NCBI GenBank assembly: GCA_001423545.1
Contig: LMOK01000002.1
Location: 1-64,000 of the forward strand
Direction: 5' to 3'
Source: Orlajensenia sp001423545
GTDB lineage: Bacteria; Actinomycetota; Actinomycetes; Actinomycetales; Microbacteriaceae
Length of the DNA: 64,000 bases
Part shown: positions 16,901 through 26,482 of the stretch, piece after piece
How the letters are laid out: each line of letters starts with the position of its first letter
Position numbering within the stretch: position 1 is the first letter of the stretch
Notes under the pieces: model-generated
Database searches by the model: none
Told to the model about the DNA's origin: nothing
What the model saw: only the letters and a program-made list of their open reading frames with translations
Made by a program: the position numbers and the translations under genes

Positions 16901-19900
16901 GTGACTTCAGTAGATCCACCAGTGTCTGGCTCGCTCACCGTGCAGGATGCTCCGGTCGGGAGGTTGTCGACGGTCCATGTCTCGCCGTCGACGATGGTGT
17001 GCGTGGTGTCGTAGACCGGGTTCGTCGTCGCTTCATCCCAGGTGCAGGTGAGGCCGACTTGGAAGTCGTCGGCTGCCCAGTTGTCTGCGCCGGCGCCTGT
17101 CACGTCCTTAGTGATCGCGATGCTGCCGACCGTGTAGCTGTTCGTGACCGCGATGGCGGTGAGGTGCGTTCCGTCGTCCTCGTCCGGGAGGATGGTGAAC
17201 GCGGCAGGAATTTCCATCGCATCCTGTGCCTCGCCGTCCTCTGTGACGACGATTCCCGTTGTGGTGGCACCGGCGGCATCAGTCTCCGCGACTTCACAGT
17301 CCGCGCCGACTGGAAGTGGCCCGAAGTCCTGCGAATCACCGTCGTGCAGGGTGAACTCCTGTTCGGCTTCGGGAATGACCTCTTCGCCGAGGAAGGTGCA
17401 GCTCGCGGTGAAGCTGAACTCTGGATCGAACGAGATCGGCTCACCGTCCTGGTCGGCTGCGGTGCTGCGCTCGACGTCCTTGGTGATGCTGAAGCCGCCG
17501 ATCTCGTAGGTGTTCGTGACCTGGAGGGTCACCTCGTCCACGGGATCCGGAGGGAACGGATGAGCGACGTCGTCGCGACCGGTGAGGTCGCGTGTAGCGA
17601 TGACTTCGCCCGACCTGTCGCCGACGCCCGGGGGGTCGTAACTGACAGTGGAGCCCTGAGCGAAGTTCTCGGCGACGGTGCAACTCGAGAACAGCGGAAG
17701 GTTCGTCGCAGGACCCACGGAGACGAGCGATCCGTCGGAGGGCACTGGGATCGGGGAGACAGCGTTTCCCGCGGTGTCGACCAGGTCGACGGGCTCGCCG
17801 TCGGAGGTGCACTGCACATCGAAGTCGTAGGAGTCCGGCACACCGAACGGCCAGGTCTCCGGAACGTCGATGGCCTTCTGGAGCTGCACCTCGCCGGTTG
17901 CGTACGCGACACCCGAACGCACGGGTTCGACGGGTCCCTGGTAAATCTCGGCTCCCTCGAACGTCGCTCGTGAGCCCGCTGCTGCGGTGTTCCAGGCGAT
18001 CGGCAGACCGTCGTCGTAGGCGTCGGGGATGAAGGAGGGTGTCTGCGTCTCGAACGTGATCGAGCCTGTCTGCCCAGGCGCCAGGCCCTCGCCTTCCGGG
18101 TAGTCGACGACGGTCTTCAGTGCGCGAGCCGTCGCCAGCTCTGCCGCAGGGGTGCTCTCGTCATAGGGGATCCACGCCCGCGATGAGACGTCGGCGAAGC
18201 AGGGATCGCTGTCGGGGATCGGGGTTCCGAGGGTGCTGTACTGGATGTCGGCGGCGTTGCAGGCGGTGTCGGGCACGCTGGTCAGGTAATAGGCCTGGAT
18301 GACTGCCGATGTCGCCTGCAGGGCGAAGTTGCCGATGAAGATCGGAGCCCACTGCGAGCCTCGCGGAGACCCGACGACGACGCCTGTGTCCCCGATGGCG
18401 GGGAGGACATCGATGCCTCCGACAGCGTCGGCCGGAACGTTGCCGCGGTTGGTGAAGCTGATGCGCCACTGCTCGATACCGCCCGGTCGGGTGATCGGGA
18501 CGCACTCGTTCACGTAGTAGCCGTCCGCGGCGTTCGGTGTGGCGCACGCTTCGGCGGTGGGGGTTGCAGACGTGTTGAGCACTCCGAGGTCGTCGTAGTT
18601 GGGGTCGGCCTCATCGACACCGGGTACTCCGGCGGCCACGCCCTTGACGGATTTGACCATGCTGATCGGGGCGGCTGCGGCCGGAGTGACGGTCGTGTCG
18701 GCTGCGCAGTCTTCGACGTTCGCCGTGTCGGCGATGGGGACGTTGTTCGCCGTGTGCTCGCAGGTCTCGAAGTCACGGTCGCTGGTCGCGGAGACCTCAT
18801 TGCCGACCGGCGTGCCCGGCGCGAGACCCGCCCGGAACACGAGGTGCGCCTGGATGACCAGCACATCGCCGGGGCTGAAGACGAAGTCGTCGGGCACGGT
18901 GATGCTGACGACGCCGGTGGTCTCGTCGAGTTCACCGGTGAAGCCGTCGGTGGGCAGGGCTGCGCCGTTCGCATCGGTCAGCGCGAACTCGAACACCGGG
19001 TCGGCCTCATCGTCGGCCACGAGGTAGGATCCGGACGCGTCAGTGCCGACCTGGTCGGTGAGTTCCAGCCCGGTCATCTCCCATGCGCCGGTGTTGGTGA
19101 TCGTCATGGCGTAGGGAATCTCGGCGTCGGGCGGGAACTGCTGCGACGCGGCCCCTCCCGAACCGTTCCCGGGTGACTTGACCACACTGATCGAGTTGAC
19201 CCGGTGTAGGAGTTGCGTTGTGTCTCCTGCATTGGCATCGGCCTCCCAGGTCACGCCGTTCGGCGCCTCCCACGAGCCGGTCCCGTGCACATCGACGTCG
19301 TCTGTGGTCGTGCCCTGCACCGACTCCCCTGGCGCTGTCTCCAGTCCGGGCAGAGTCGACGGCACCGGATAGCTGTCGACCTCGCCATCCGGTCCGAGGT
19401 GCAGGTTCTCCAATCTGTCTGCGATGAAGGAGAGGGTAATGATCGGAGTACGCGGTGACTCCCAATTCGATTCCGCAGCGTCTCGTCTGATCTCGAACCG
19501 AAGCCCGCGCACGTCGGCTGCTGCGACACCAGCCGGTAGCTCCGGCGTGATGGCGCCGCCCGCTGCGGCATCCTGCCACTCACCGGTCTGCCAGCATTCT
19601 TCAAGCGGCCCCGCTGGACACGAGGCTTCCAGGTCTGCTCCAGCGGCGGCGTATTCGACTCCGACGAGCGCTGACACTCGCAGCTGGCCAATGCCGTCCG
19701 GGAGCAGTGACGCCGGGAACGAAGCGAACTCGAACGCGTTCCAGAAGGTCGGGGTGTCGTCGGTGATGGTGAGGAGCGTGGTGCGTACATTGCCGGTTGG
19801 TTGCCCGCCGATCGTGACCGTGTACCCGTCAGCGGAATCGTCCTCGTAGCGCGATCCCGGGGAGATGGACTTGCCGGCGTTCACGCCGTACACGGCGTCG

Positions 19901-22900
19901 GCGAAGATCAGGGAATCCTCGTCCGTCGTGTACGCCGCATCGAGATCCGGGTCATCGCCGGGGCGCGACGCATCGACCGAGGCGACGTTGCTGACAGTGT
20001 CGGCCGTCGTGGGGCTCACCGTCGGTTCATCCCGCAGGAACTCCCGCAACTGATAAGTGAGCGACACGACGGTGCTCTCCTGGGTCCTGATCGACACCGC
20101 ATCGGGATCGCTGTGCACGACGCTGAAGCCGATGACGTCGGCGAGGTCGTCTGGCGTCAGGGCCGTGGCCTCGTCGATCGAATAGTCGGTAGTTGCACCA
20201 CCTTCGCGGGTGAGGGTGACGATGGACTGCGTCGCGTCGACCGGCACGCTGATCGAGTCGATGCTGTAGAGGTTGAGGTAGTCGTACGTCGTCGTCTCCG
20301 CGGGGGGCGGCGTCGGTGCTGCCGGTACCCTGGCCGGGTCGTCGACGCGCAACTGGCTGATGTTCGCTTCGGTCTCGTTCGTGCCGACGAGTGTGGCTGT
20401 CACGAGGGGGTAGTCGCTCGGATCGGTGTCCTCGGGTGGAATCGGGAGGCTGTCTTGGTCGAAGGACTTCGACACTGATGTGTTGATGACGGTGTCGAGG
20501 ATGGTGATGTCGTCGGAACCCTGATCCGTGACCGGTTGCGGACCGTCGCCGTCGGCCTGTGCGGTGTTGGTGACTACGCCGGCGAGGCCGGAGTTGTAGG
20601 TGTCGTCATGCAGGCTGCCGACGACGGGACCGCCGCTGCGCTTCTCCTCGCGGAGCTGGAAGGTCAGGTCGAGGTTACGCTCGAAGTCGTTCGACGCCGC
20701 GACGCCGGTGCCGGCTGCGGGGCCCCCGGCTCCCCCGCGGTTCGTGCCCTCCACGTAGGTGAGTCGTACGCCGACGGTGCTCGCGCGCTCGGCTTCCGTG
20801 AGTTCGTAGCCCGGGAATCCTCCATCGCAGGAGGTCCCGGTGGTGTCGACAGCTCCACACGCCTCAGCCGTGATGTCGACCCAGTCGTTCGCCTCGCCGT
20901 CGTACAGCTCGACCGCTGAGATGCGGTCGTAGGCCATGACGGGATCGAGGGTGCCGTCGATCGGGTCGATACGGGCGAGGTCCCAGGCGTCGAACGTAGA
21001 CGCGGCGATGTTCGCGAAGTCGTCTCCGGCGGTCGGGTCGTCGGTGATGGCCACGGCGTCGAATGGCAGTCCTTCGGTTCCCCAAGAGATGCGGGCTGTG
21101 CGCTGGTCGTCGCTGAAGGCGTTGACGTCGTCATCGAGCCACTGCTTCTCGAGTAGGTCGACGCCCTCGTCGGGGTCGAACGGGTTGACGTTGATGGTGT
21201 CGCCGTCCGTGGCTGAGTTGTCCTCGGGCGAGGTGTCATCGGGATTCGTGATGGTCGACGATGCCGTGTTGTCGACGACCAGTGGGTCCGCGGCGACCGC
21301 GGCGTCATGCACGCTGCCGCCGGTGCGGAACTGGTCGCGCGTGGCCACTGAGATGCTGGGAGCGACCTCGAAGCCTGGTTCCAGGGTCTCGCCGTCTTTT
21401 GGGGTGTACACGAACCGGATGCCCTGGATGTCATCCTGGAGATCGGCGGGGATCGGGTACGAGGTGTCGGGCGACGGGCCTTCGATGGGTCCCTCGAGGG
21501 TCTGCCAGGTCTGGCCGTCCCAGTACTCGATCGTGAGGTTCGCATTCGCGGGAACGCCGACGGTCACCTCGGTGAGGTTGAAGGTGTTCCAGAACGCCGA
21601 CGGCGGATCACCCGCGACAGGATCGGCGGGGTCGCTCACGATGAACTCGTTCACGCCGACAGTGGAGGCGTTCTCGCCCTGGTCGTTCACCGAGGCGAGG
21701 AAGGTCACGTCGGTGACGCTGCCCGGCACGTCCCAGACGTCGGTCTGGACGATGTTCTTGTCGATGACCGTCGAGACCCGAACCGGCTGGCGCGTGACAT
21801 CGGCGGCGTCCTCGTCGGTTCCGGTCTGGCCGGTCGAATCGGTCACGGTCGAGGTGGTGTCGTTCGTGCTGACGACGTCGTCTTCGCCGTCGACGGCCTG
21901 TGCTGTCACGTTGAATGGGAGCGCGGCGGAGGCGTTGGGCAGGATGGGCCCGGAGAAGGTCACGGAGAAGCCGACCACATCACCGGTCGGGTCGGGCAGG
22001 GTGTCGGGCGTGGTCGTGTCGAGGGTTTCCTGGGTTCCGTCGGCGTAGGTGTAGGTGATCGTTGCGCTCGTGGCGTTCTGCGGCCAGGTGATGTCACCGA
22101 ATCCATCGAAGGTCAGCCCCTGGCCGGCGAGATTCGGGGTACCCGCCGTCGGCTCATCGATCGTCATCGAGGTGACCGGCCTCGGGCCGTTGGCGGCCTC
22201 GATGGTCGCGGTGGTGGAGTCTCCCGCGAGCAGCGTCGGGTCGGCGAAGGACTTCTCCACATCGACGGTCGGGCCTGTGTTGCTGATGACGACATCGCCG
22301 TCGGCTGTGTTCGGATCGGTGGTCGTGTCGTCGACGGTCACCGACGAGGAGGCCGTGTTCGGAACGTCGACCGACTCGTCGAGAGGGATGTCGAGGACAC
22401 TGTCGTTGGTCTCCGACGAGATTCCGATGGTTCCGTTCTCACCCGGTGGAATCTGGCCCGTTGTCGACGTGAAGGTGAATCGGAGGCCCTTGACGTCGGA
22501 GGGCGGATCAACGCCGGGAATGTCCGTGAAGTCGGTAGGGATCGAGCCCGTGGGATAGGCCACGACCCAGTTGCCGTCAGCGTCGAGATACTCGATCTCG
22601 ACCTGATCGGCTCCGGGCGGCGGGGTGATCGAGGTGATGCCCGTGAAGTCGAGGTAGCTGTCGAAGGGACTGGCGACGCCATCCGCCGGATCCTGCACGA
22701 CCACGGAGTCCACGGACTGGTTCGAGGCGTTTCCCCCACCGATCGTGTAGTCGATCGGCTGCCCGGGCAGCGACGGCACGGACGCGCCATCGGCGACGTG
22801 ATCATCGACGGACTTGACGACGGTGGAGTCGAGGTCGACCGGAACGTCGATGACCACTGGCACGGATGCATCCTTCGGCAACGCATTGTCTGCGGACGCC

Positions 22901-23373
22901 GTCGCGGTGTTGACGATCTCGCCGTTGTAGTCGGCGCTGACGTCGTCGGGCACCTGCACGAATACTGTGATGCTGACCTGCTGGCCTGTCGCGAGGCCGG
23001 TGCCGGCGGTTCCGGTCTCGGTGAACGCGGCAGTGAAACCATCACCGGTCGTCGTCACGGTCGCTCCAGCCGGAGACACCACAACTGGATTGGGTACCGA
23101 CGGGTCGAAGATCAGCGGAGCGGGAAGGGTATCGGCCACCTGAGCGCCGACACAGATGTCGACGATCGGACTGTTGCACGTGAGGCTGATGGTGTAGCTG
23201 AACTGCTCCCCGGCGTCGTAGGGGGACGTGTCCGGAGGGGTCACGACCTTGGAGAACGTGGTGAACTCAGCGTCATCGGGTGCGGCAGCCACTGGTGCAG
23301 CCCCTGCGGCAAGGAAACCGAGGGTCAGGGCGCCCGCAGCCACTCCGGCCAGTATCCGGCGAACGATCGACAT
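13990..23373 (-). CDS. Giant wall-anchored repeat protein (DUF11-like and DUF5979-like domains)
   Basis: About 3,127 residues, read from the ATG at 23373, which has GGGGAG four nt upstream; an ATG six codons earlier lacks this. A signal peptide (MSIVRRILAGVAAG, cleavage near APVAAA) is followed by an N-terminal domain and six degenerate repeats of about 200 residues (about 190-1390) with DUF11/isopeptide-type features such as VDVEKSF and SFWNTF-like blocks. Two further DUF11-like units start near 1394 and 1571. From about 1956 to 3074 there are ten DUF5979-like units of about 110 residues, each with one Cys pair (TASC...GADC), preceded by a divergent one. The C-terminus has a Pro spacer, LSGTG, a membrane helix and RRRR, a sortase-type wall-sorting signal. 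Probably an adhesin or long surface stalk. No sortase gene is in the window. Confidence 0.85.
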   Translation of the reverse strand: MSIVRRILAGVAAGALTLGFLAAGAAPVAAAPDDAEFTTFSKVVTPPDTSPYDAGEQFSYTISLTCNSPIVDICVGAQVADTLPAPLIFDPSVPNPVVVSPAGATVTTTGDGFTAAFTETGTAGTGLATGQQVSITVFVQVPDDVSADYNGEIVNTATASADNALPKDASVPVVIDVPVDLDSTVVKSVDDHVADGASVPSLPGQPIDYTIGGGNASNQSVDSVVVQDPADGVASPFDSYLDFTGITSITPPPGADQVEIEYLDADGNWVVAYPTGSIPTDFTDIPGVDPPSDVKGLRFTFTSTTGQIPPGENGTIGISSETNDSVLDIPLDESVDVPNTASSSVTVDDTTTDPNTADGDVVISNTGPTVDVEKSFADPTLLAGDSTTATIEAANGPRPVTSMTIDEPTAGTPNLAGQGLTFDGFGDITWPQNATSATITYTYADGTQETLDTTTPDTLPDPTGDVVGFSVTFSGPILPNASAALPFNVTAQAVDGEDDVVSTNDTTSTVTDSTGQTGTDEDAADVTRQPVRVSTVIDKNIVQTDVWDVPGSVTDVTFLASVNDQGENASTVGVNEFIVSDPADPVAGDPPSAFWNTFNLTEVTVGVPANANLTIEYWDGQTWQTLEGPIEGPSPDTSYPIPADLQDDIQGIRFVYTPKDGETLEPGFEVAPSISVATRDQFRTGGSVHDAAVAADPLVVDNTASSTITNPDDTSPEDNSATDGDTINVNPFDPDEGVDLLEKQWLDDDVNAFSDDQRTARISWGTEGLPFDAVAITDDPTAGDDFANIAASTFDAWDLARIDPIDGTLDPVMAYDRISAVELYDGEANDWVDITAEACGAVDTTGTSCDGGFPGYELTEAERASTVGVRLTYVEGTNRGGAGGPAAGTGVAASNDFERNLDLTFQLREEKRSGGPVVGSLHDDTYNSGLAGVVTNTAQADGDGPQPVTDQGSDDITILDTVINTSVSKSFDQDSLPIPPEDTDPSDYPLVTATLVGTNETEANISQLRVDDPARVPAAPTPPPAETTTYDYLNLYSIDSISVPVDATQSIVTLTREGGATTDYSIDEATALTPDDLADVIGFSVVHSDPDAVSIRTQESTVVSLTYQLREFLRDEPTVSPTTADTVSNVASVDASRPGDDPDLDAAYTTDEDSLIFADAVYGVNAGKSISPGSRYEDDSADGYTVTIGGQPTGNVRTTLLTITDDTPTFWNAFEFASFPASLLPDGIGQLRVSALVGVEYAAAGADLEASCPAGPLEECWQTGEWQDAAAGGAITPELPAGVAAADVRGLRFEIRRDAAESNWESPRTPIITLSFIADRLENLHLGPDGEVDSYPVPSTLPGLETAPGESVQGTTTDDVDVHGTGSWEAPNGVTWEADANAGDTTQLLHRVNSISVVKSPGNGSGGAASQQFPPDAEIPYAMTITNTGAWEMTGLELTDQVGTDASGSYLVADDEADPVFEFALTDANGAALPTDGFTGELDETTGVVSITVPDDFVFSPGDVLVIQAHLVFRAGLAPGTPVGNEVSATSDRDFETCEHTANNVPIADTANVEDCAADTTVTPAAAAPISMVKSVKGVAAGVPGVDEADPNYDDLGVLNTSATPTAEACATPNAADGYYVNECVPITRPGGIEQWRISFTNRGNVPADAVGGIDVLPAIGDTGVVVGSPRGSQWAPIFIGNFALQATSAVIQAYYLTSVPDTACNAADIQYSTLGTPIPDSDPCFADVSSRAWIPYDESTPAAELATARALKTVVDYPEGEGLAPGQTGSITFETQTPSFIPDAYDDGLPIAWNTAAAGSRATFEGAEIYQGPVEPVRSGVAYATGEVQLQKAIDVPETWPFGVPDSYDFDVQCTSDGEPVDLVDTAGNAVSPIPVPSDGSLVSVGPATNLPLFSSCTVAENFAQGSTVSYDPPGVGDRSGEVIATRDLTGRDDVAHPFPPDPVDEVTLQVTNTYEIGGFSITKDVERSTAADQDGEPISFDPEFSFTASCTFLGEEVIPEAEQEFTLHDGDSQDFGPLPVGADCEVAETDAAGATTTGIVVTEDGEAQDAMEIPAAFTILPDEDDGTHLTAIAVTNSYTVGSIAITKDVTGAGADNWAADDFQVGLTCTWDEATTNPVYDTTHTIVDGETWTVDNLPTGASCTVSEPDTGGSTEVTISPDQPVIIGVEGETADPVAVNVTNDYRVGSFDIAKTVTGPGVGFSEDVDFVYDYSCTYDSDIVGEGELTISGDGTAGPLQSEVVTGLPVNSDCVITETEDGGADATPTPVTVTIPDEVDGVAQVATADFENRFSAGTIAVTKILSGAGAEDPDVADATYTVHLTCALTADGDPLYDADVEVTGGETVTILDETTGEPLLLPVGTHCWGEETDDAGASDSSVDHDSFEDAAIVVASQSDAPQVLDVAATNTFALNSISIEKEIGGDPAFTEGVTFEILVTCTLDRGPDNPPLSILDAEPVELEGGEVTTLDDIPVGSECWAAEPDSHGASEVVISASEDDPVVVGTQEDITITVTNVFPDAGFTVTKQVDAGGAVNQDGEPIQYDTAFSFTATCEFEGETVLDESFDLTDGQVESFTDLPAGSDCMVTETDQGGASTSIVVTQGGVDDDLGGVTEAEFTLTPDDDDAVTTTVTVTNAYTVGSVAITKAVTGTGADAWGGEFGDFDVRMVCTLDSADPNTVFDATHTMTKEAPGNVWVVDDLPTGADCAVTEAENADGGATQSTVTPSTFVVGDDATTEPVAVTVDNEFRTGALNVLKAVTGPGVPEFSNGPFVFQVTCRYERQTVVDRALIVIGDGTEGPFTSETITGIPVGARCIVRETFAADADVTPPPVTVTITDQEEDGVETVVTAGFLNVFSLGTIQLTKEVDGTAANEPYVQDAVFTVQLTCQLELLGIRVTIFDEPVEIGAGETVPVVREDGRPLKLPYQTHCFAAETDAAGASATAVDYDSYENAAIINVEDEPQLLTVTATNTFDDGSIEIAKTVSGDGDQATGKLFRVEVTCVLDQGSNDPYIALDRSPVLIAGGQTQTIDGLPVGADCWATETDSGGAAAVSISATETDPVAVDSGETVTITIDNRFDPVTPPVPPTPPQTGQLSGTGFDILPPLATVLALLGAGMLLLTRRRRLPNL
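14150..15830 (-). repeat. DUF5979 five-unit block, second copy
   Basis: Units 6-10 of the giant protein. They match units 1-5 in order: FTVTKQV with FSITKDV, then VAITKAVTGTGAD with IAITKDVTGAGAD, then a VTGPGV unit, then a long THC[FW] unit, then an SIEI unit. Boundaries are approximate. Confidence 0.7.
15831..17505 (-). repeat. DUF5979 five-unit block, first copy
   Basis: Units 1-5 of the giant protein, the partner of the block at 14150-15830. The two blocks are nearly equal in length and are best explained by one five-domain duplication. Boundaries are approximate. Confidence 0.7.
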
Positions 23374-23430
23374 GCGGCTCCCCACGCTCATGCGATGCGT
23401 CGCACAACCCCGTGACGACGCCTCATCTCG

Positions 23431-23436
23431 ACTCTA
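23431..23436 (-). promoter_or_regulatory. -10 box of the giant surface-protein gene
   Basis: TAGAGT on the minus strand about 58 nt before the ATG at 23373, giving a short untranslated leader. No good -35 element was found. The remainder of 23437-23646 shows only a stretch related to the repeat at about 9797. Confidence 0.4.
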
Positions 23437-23646
23437 ACCTGAGGCTTCTTCGGCCCGCCATAGCCGTTGTGCCGTCAGGCAGCCGGTCGATGGTGTCGGC
23501 AATCTCGCCCGCGACTTGAGAGCTCGTCAGCACCGCACCCCCGCCGCGCAACGACTGAGTGAGGCGCGGGAGTCAGACCGTGGAGCATGGATGTCCGCCT
23601 TGCGGGGCGCCGTCCCTGCTGCTTCAATCAGGATTCGGGGGACACC

Positions 23647-24276
23647 ATGACATCGAATGAAGAAGCCACCCGGAGCCGTGAGAACCGCATCCTCGACATA
23701 GTGACGGTGTTCATGTTGTCGATCACAGCCGTGCTGACCGCGTGGTGCGGGTTCGAGGCGTCGAAGTGGGGCGGCGAGATGTCCATCGCCTTCAGTCAGG
23801 CCTCCAGCGCGCGCATTCAGGCCGCCTCGGCCGAGGCGACCTCTCGCGACGCACGCCAGTACGACCTCACGATCTACACCGAATGGGTGCTGGCCGTCGA
23901 AGATGGGCGAACCGAACTGCAGAAGTTCATCGAAGACCGCTTCACACCGGAGTTCCGGACAGCATTCGATGAGTGGACGGCGGATGGCCGCGTCGATCAG
24001 GGGCCGTTCGCGACGGACGCCTACGTGCCGCCTGGTACGCAGAAGGCCGCACTGTTGAACGCGCGGGCCGACGCCAAGTTCGATGAAGCCTTAGAGAACA
24101 ATCAGCGCGGCGACAACTACTCGCTTCTCACGGTGCTGTTCGCCTTGGTTCTTTTCCTGACGGCGATGTCGCAGCGCGAGCTAGCGCCATGGATGCGACG
24201 AGCGCTGCTCGGGATGGCCATCGTGGTTGGAATCGGCTGCGTGGTGGTCGGAGCCACCTTCCCTATCAAGATCTGA
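23647..24276 (+). CDS. Three-helix membrane protein of unknown function
   Basis: 209 residues from the ATG at 23647, which follows GGGGGA at a normal spacing. There is one N-terminal membrane helix (IVTVFMLSITAVLTAWCGF), then a soluble helical stretch of about 100 residues rich in Ala, Glu and Arg, and two C-terminal helices (LLTVLFALVLFLTAM and LLGMAIVVGIGCVVV) separated by SQRELAPWMRR. The layout resembles DUF4337-type proteins, but I cannot assign it. It is convergent with the alkylsulfatase and divergent from the giant surface protein. Confidence 0.6.
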   Translation: MTSNEEATRSRENRILDIVTVFMLSITAVLTAWCGFEASKWGGEMSIAFSQASSARIQAASAEATSRDARQYDLTIYTEWVLAVEDGRTELQKFIEDRFTPEFRTAFDEWTADGRVDQGPFATDAYVPPGTQKAALLNARADAKFDEALENNQRGDNYSLLTVLFALVLFLTAMSQRELAPWMRRALLGMAIVVGIGCVVVGATFPIKI

Positions 24277-24315
24277 GTGACCATGGCAGTCGAGAGCCCG
24301 GCGCCCAACACCGAG

Positions 24316-24359
24316 GCGACCGTCCGGCCGGTTCGTCTTGAGAACCGACCGCCGGTCGC
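24316..24359. terminator. Hairpin between convergent genes
   Basis: GCGACCG (24316-24322) pairs with CGGTCGC (24353-24359), with an inner GGTT/AACC stem, in the 89-bp gap between the three-helix protein and the alkylsulfatase. Confidence 0.55.
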
Positions 24360-24365
24360 TCGCCG

Positions 24366-26237
24366 CTACGGAAGGACGATCTCGAATGCGGGGTCTCCGG
24401 GGCTCAGCACGCTGAACAGCTGCTTCAGGATGCCGAGGTCTCCCTTGACATCGAGACCGTCGGATTTTAGATCACCGCCGGCGAGTCTGATGAGCCGAGC
24501 CTTCTCCAGCGTGAGGTGCAACGTGGCATCGGCCTCCCACTCGCGTTCGACGTAGACGAGCACGCCGTTGCGGAGCGCGACGCGGAAGCTGCGGTCGAGG
24601 TCGCTGACAGTGACACCGAACGCAAGGTCGAGATCCCAGGCCTTGGGACCGTCGACCGTGATCGCGATGGCGTCGAACACCTGCTCGGGGGTCAGCTGTG
24701 CCAGGATCGCCGGTGCGTTCGTAGTGGTCGGCGTGCCGAAGTTACCCCCGCGGAGCTCAGTCGCGCCGGACAGGAAGAAGTTGCGCCAGGTGCCGTTCTC
24801 GGCTCCGTAGCCGAGCTGCTCGAGGGTGTCGGCGTAGAGCGCCTTGACAGCGTCGTTAGACGCGTCCACGAACACGGCGTGGTCGAGGAGCGTCGCTGCC
24901 CACCGGAAGTCGCCGCCGTCGTAGGCGACCTGTGCGAGTTCGAGGACTCGATCGATACCGCCGAACGCGTCGACGTACCGTTCGGCGAGTGCTGCCGGCG
25001 GGTGCGGCCAGAGCCTGGCGGGGTTGCCGTCGAACCAGCCCATGTAGCGCTGGTAGATCGCCTTGACATTGTGGCTGACCGATCCGTAGTAGCCGCGCGC
25101 ATGCCACGACCTCTCGAGAACGGGAGGCAACTGGATCACCTCCGCGATCTCAGCGCCATTCAGGCCTTGGTTCAGCATCCGCAGCGTCTGATCGTGCAGG
25201 TATCCGTAGAGGTCGCGCTGGAGGCTGAGGAACTCTGTGATCTCCGTGTTGCCCCAGGTGGGCCAGTGGTGCGAGGTGAATACCACCTGCGCGCGGTCGC
25301 CGTAGCGCTCGATGGCTTCGGTGAGGTATTGCGACCAGACGTGGGGGTCGCGAACGACGGCGCCGCGGAGAGTGAGCAGGTTGTGCAGAGTGTGAGTCGC
25401 ATTTTCGGCCATGCACAGCGCCTCGTATCGCGGGATGTAGAAGTGCATCTCGGTGGGCGCCTCGGTACCCGGAGCCATCTGGAACTCGATCTCGACGCCG
25501 TCGATCGTGTGCGTCTCGCCGGTCGTCGTGATCTCGAGCGTGGGCGCGAGCAACGTCGCCTCACCGGTCGAGGTCGTCTGCCCGAGCCCCGCGCCGACGG
25601 CGCCTCTCACACCGCGGGGCAGCGCCGCACCATACATGTAGCCGGCACGGCGACCCATCGCGGTTCCCGCATACACGTTCTCGGCGACGGCGTGCTCCAC
25701 CAGGCCCTCCGGGGCGATGATCGCCACGTCGCCGGCGTCGACCTGTTCCTGGGTGACGAGTCCCTGCACACCGCCGAAGTGATCGATGTGCGAGTGTGTG
25801 TGGACGACGGCCACGATCGGCCGGTCACCGCGGTGCTTCCGGTAAAGCCCGAGGGCAGCCGCGGCGGTCTCCTTCGAGATGAGCGGATCGATCACGATCA
25901 CGCCCGTGTCGCCCTCGACGAAGGACATCACTGAGAGATCCAGACCACGAATCTGGTACAGACCGGGCACGACCTCAAAGAGACCGTGCTTGGCCACGAG
26001 CCGGCTCTGGCGCCACAGGCTCGGGTTCACCGAGTCGGGTGCTTCGCCCTGGATGAAGTCATACGTGGACGCGTCCCAGACGACGTCGCCCGCCGCATTG
26101 AGGACCTTCGGGTCTTCCAAACCCCCAATGAATCCCCTGTCCGCAGCAGCGAAGTCCGCGTCATCTGCGAACGGCAGGCGGGCCGCGAGCTCCGCCTGTG
26201 CGGCGATGATCGCATCGGTCGGTTCCTGATTCTGCAT
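24366..26237 (-). CDS. Alkylsulfatase, metallo-beta-lactamase fold (SdsA/BDS1 type)
   Basis: 623 residues in the order of type III sulfatases. A binuclear-zinc MBL domain (about 90-370) has HTHSHIDHFGG near residue 145 and later zinc ligands in EMHFY, ENATHTLHN and SHHWPTWG. A helical dimerisation domain follows (about 380-490), then a C-terminal SCP2-like domain (about 500-620) that holds the alkyl chain. It hydrolyses primary alkyl sulfates such as SDS to alcohol and sulfate. No secretion signal is evident, so it probably acts inside the cell. It is monocistronic, divergent from a GNAT gene. Confidence 0.9.
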   Translation of the reverse strand: MQNQEPTDAIIAAQAELAARLPFADDADFAAADRGFIGGLEDPKVLNAAGDVVWDASTYDFIQGEAPDSVNPSLWRQSRLVAKHGLFEVVPGLYQIRGLDLSVMSFVEGDTGVIVIDPLISKETAAAALGLYRKHRGDRPIVAVVHTHSHIDHFGGVQGLVTQEQVDAGDVAIIAPEGLVEHAVAENVYAGTAMGRRAGYMYGAALPRGVRGAVGAGLGQTTSTGEATLLAPTLEITTTGETHTIDGVEIEFQMAPGTEAPTEMHFYIPRYEALCMAENATHTLHNLLTLRGAVVRDPHVWSQYLTEAIERYGDRAQVVFTSHHWPTWGNTEITEFLSLQRDLYGYLHDQTLRMLNQGLNGAEIAEVIQLPPVLERSWHARGYYGSVSHNVKAIYQRYMGWFDGNPARLWPHPPAALAERYVDAFGGIDRVLELAQVAYDGGDFRWAATLLDHAVFVDASNDAVKALYADTLEQLGYGAENGTWRNFFLSGATELRGGNFGTPTTTNAPAILAQLTPEQVFDAIAITVDGPKAWDLDLAFGVTVSDLDRSFRVALRNGVLVYVEREWEADATLHLTLEKARLIRLAGGDLKSDGLDVKGDLGILKQLFSVLSPGDPAFEIVLP

Positions 26238-26482
26238 TCGTCATTCCCCCTCAGACGTGGGCGCGTTCCCACCCTTTCAGTCTGTCGGCCGGCTCGCGGA
26301 TGGGCAACCAATCGGCCCTGGAGCGCGAGTGACATCTACCGACCCCTTCACCGATCTCAACGGGATCCAGGCACCCAGGCGCGCCGGTTATGCCGCGCGA
26401 TGCACCCCCAACGTCCACAGCGGGTCCATCCCCGGGGAGGATCGATGTCCAGATGTCGGCGCGGCCAGCGATACTCGAATCG

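Noticed and set aside
14593..17973. Long plus-strand frames across the giant surface-protein gene
   Set aside because: Val/Asp/Gly-rich shadows of the minus-strand gene; the sense strand has a signal peptide, repeats and a sorting signal.
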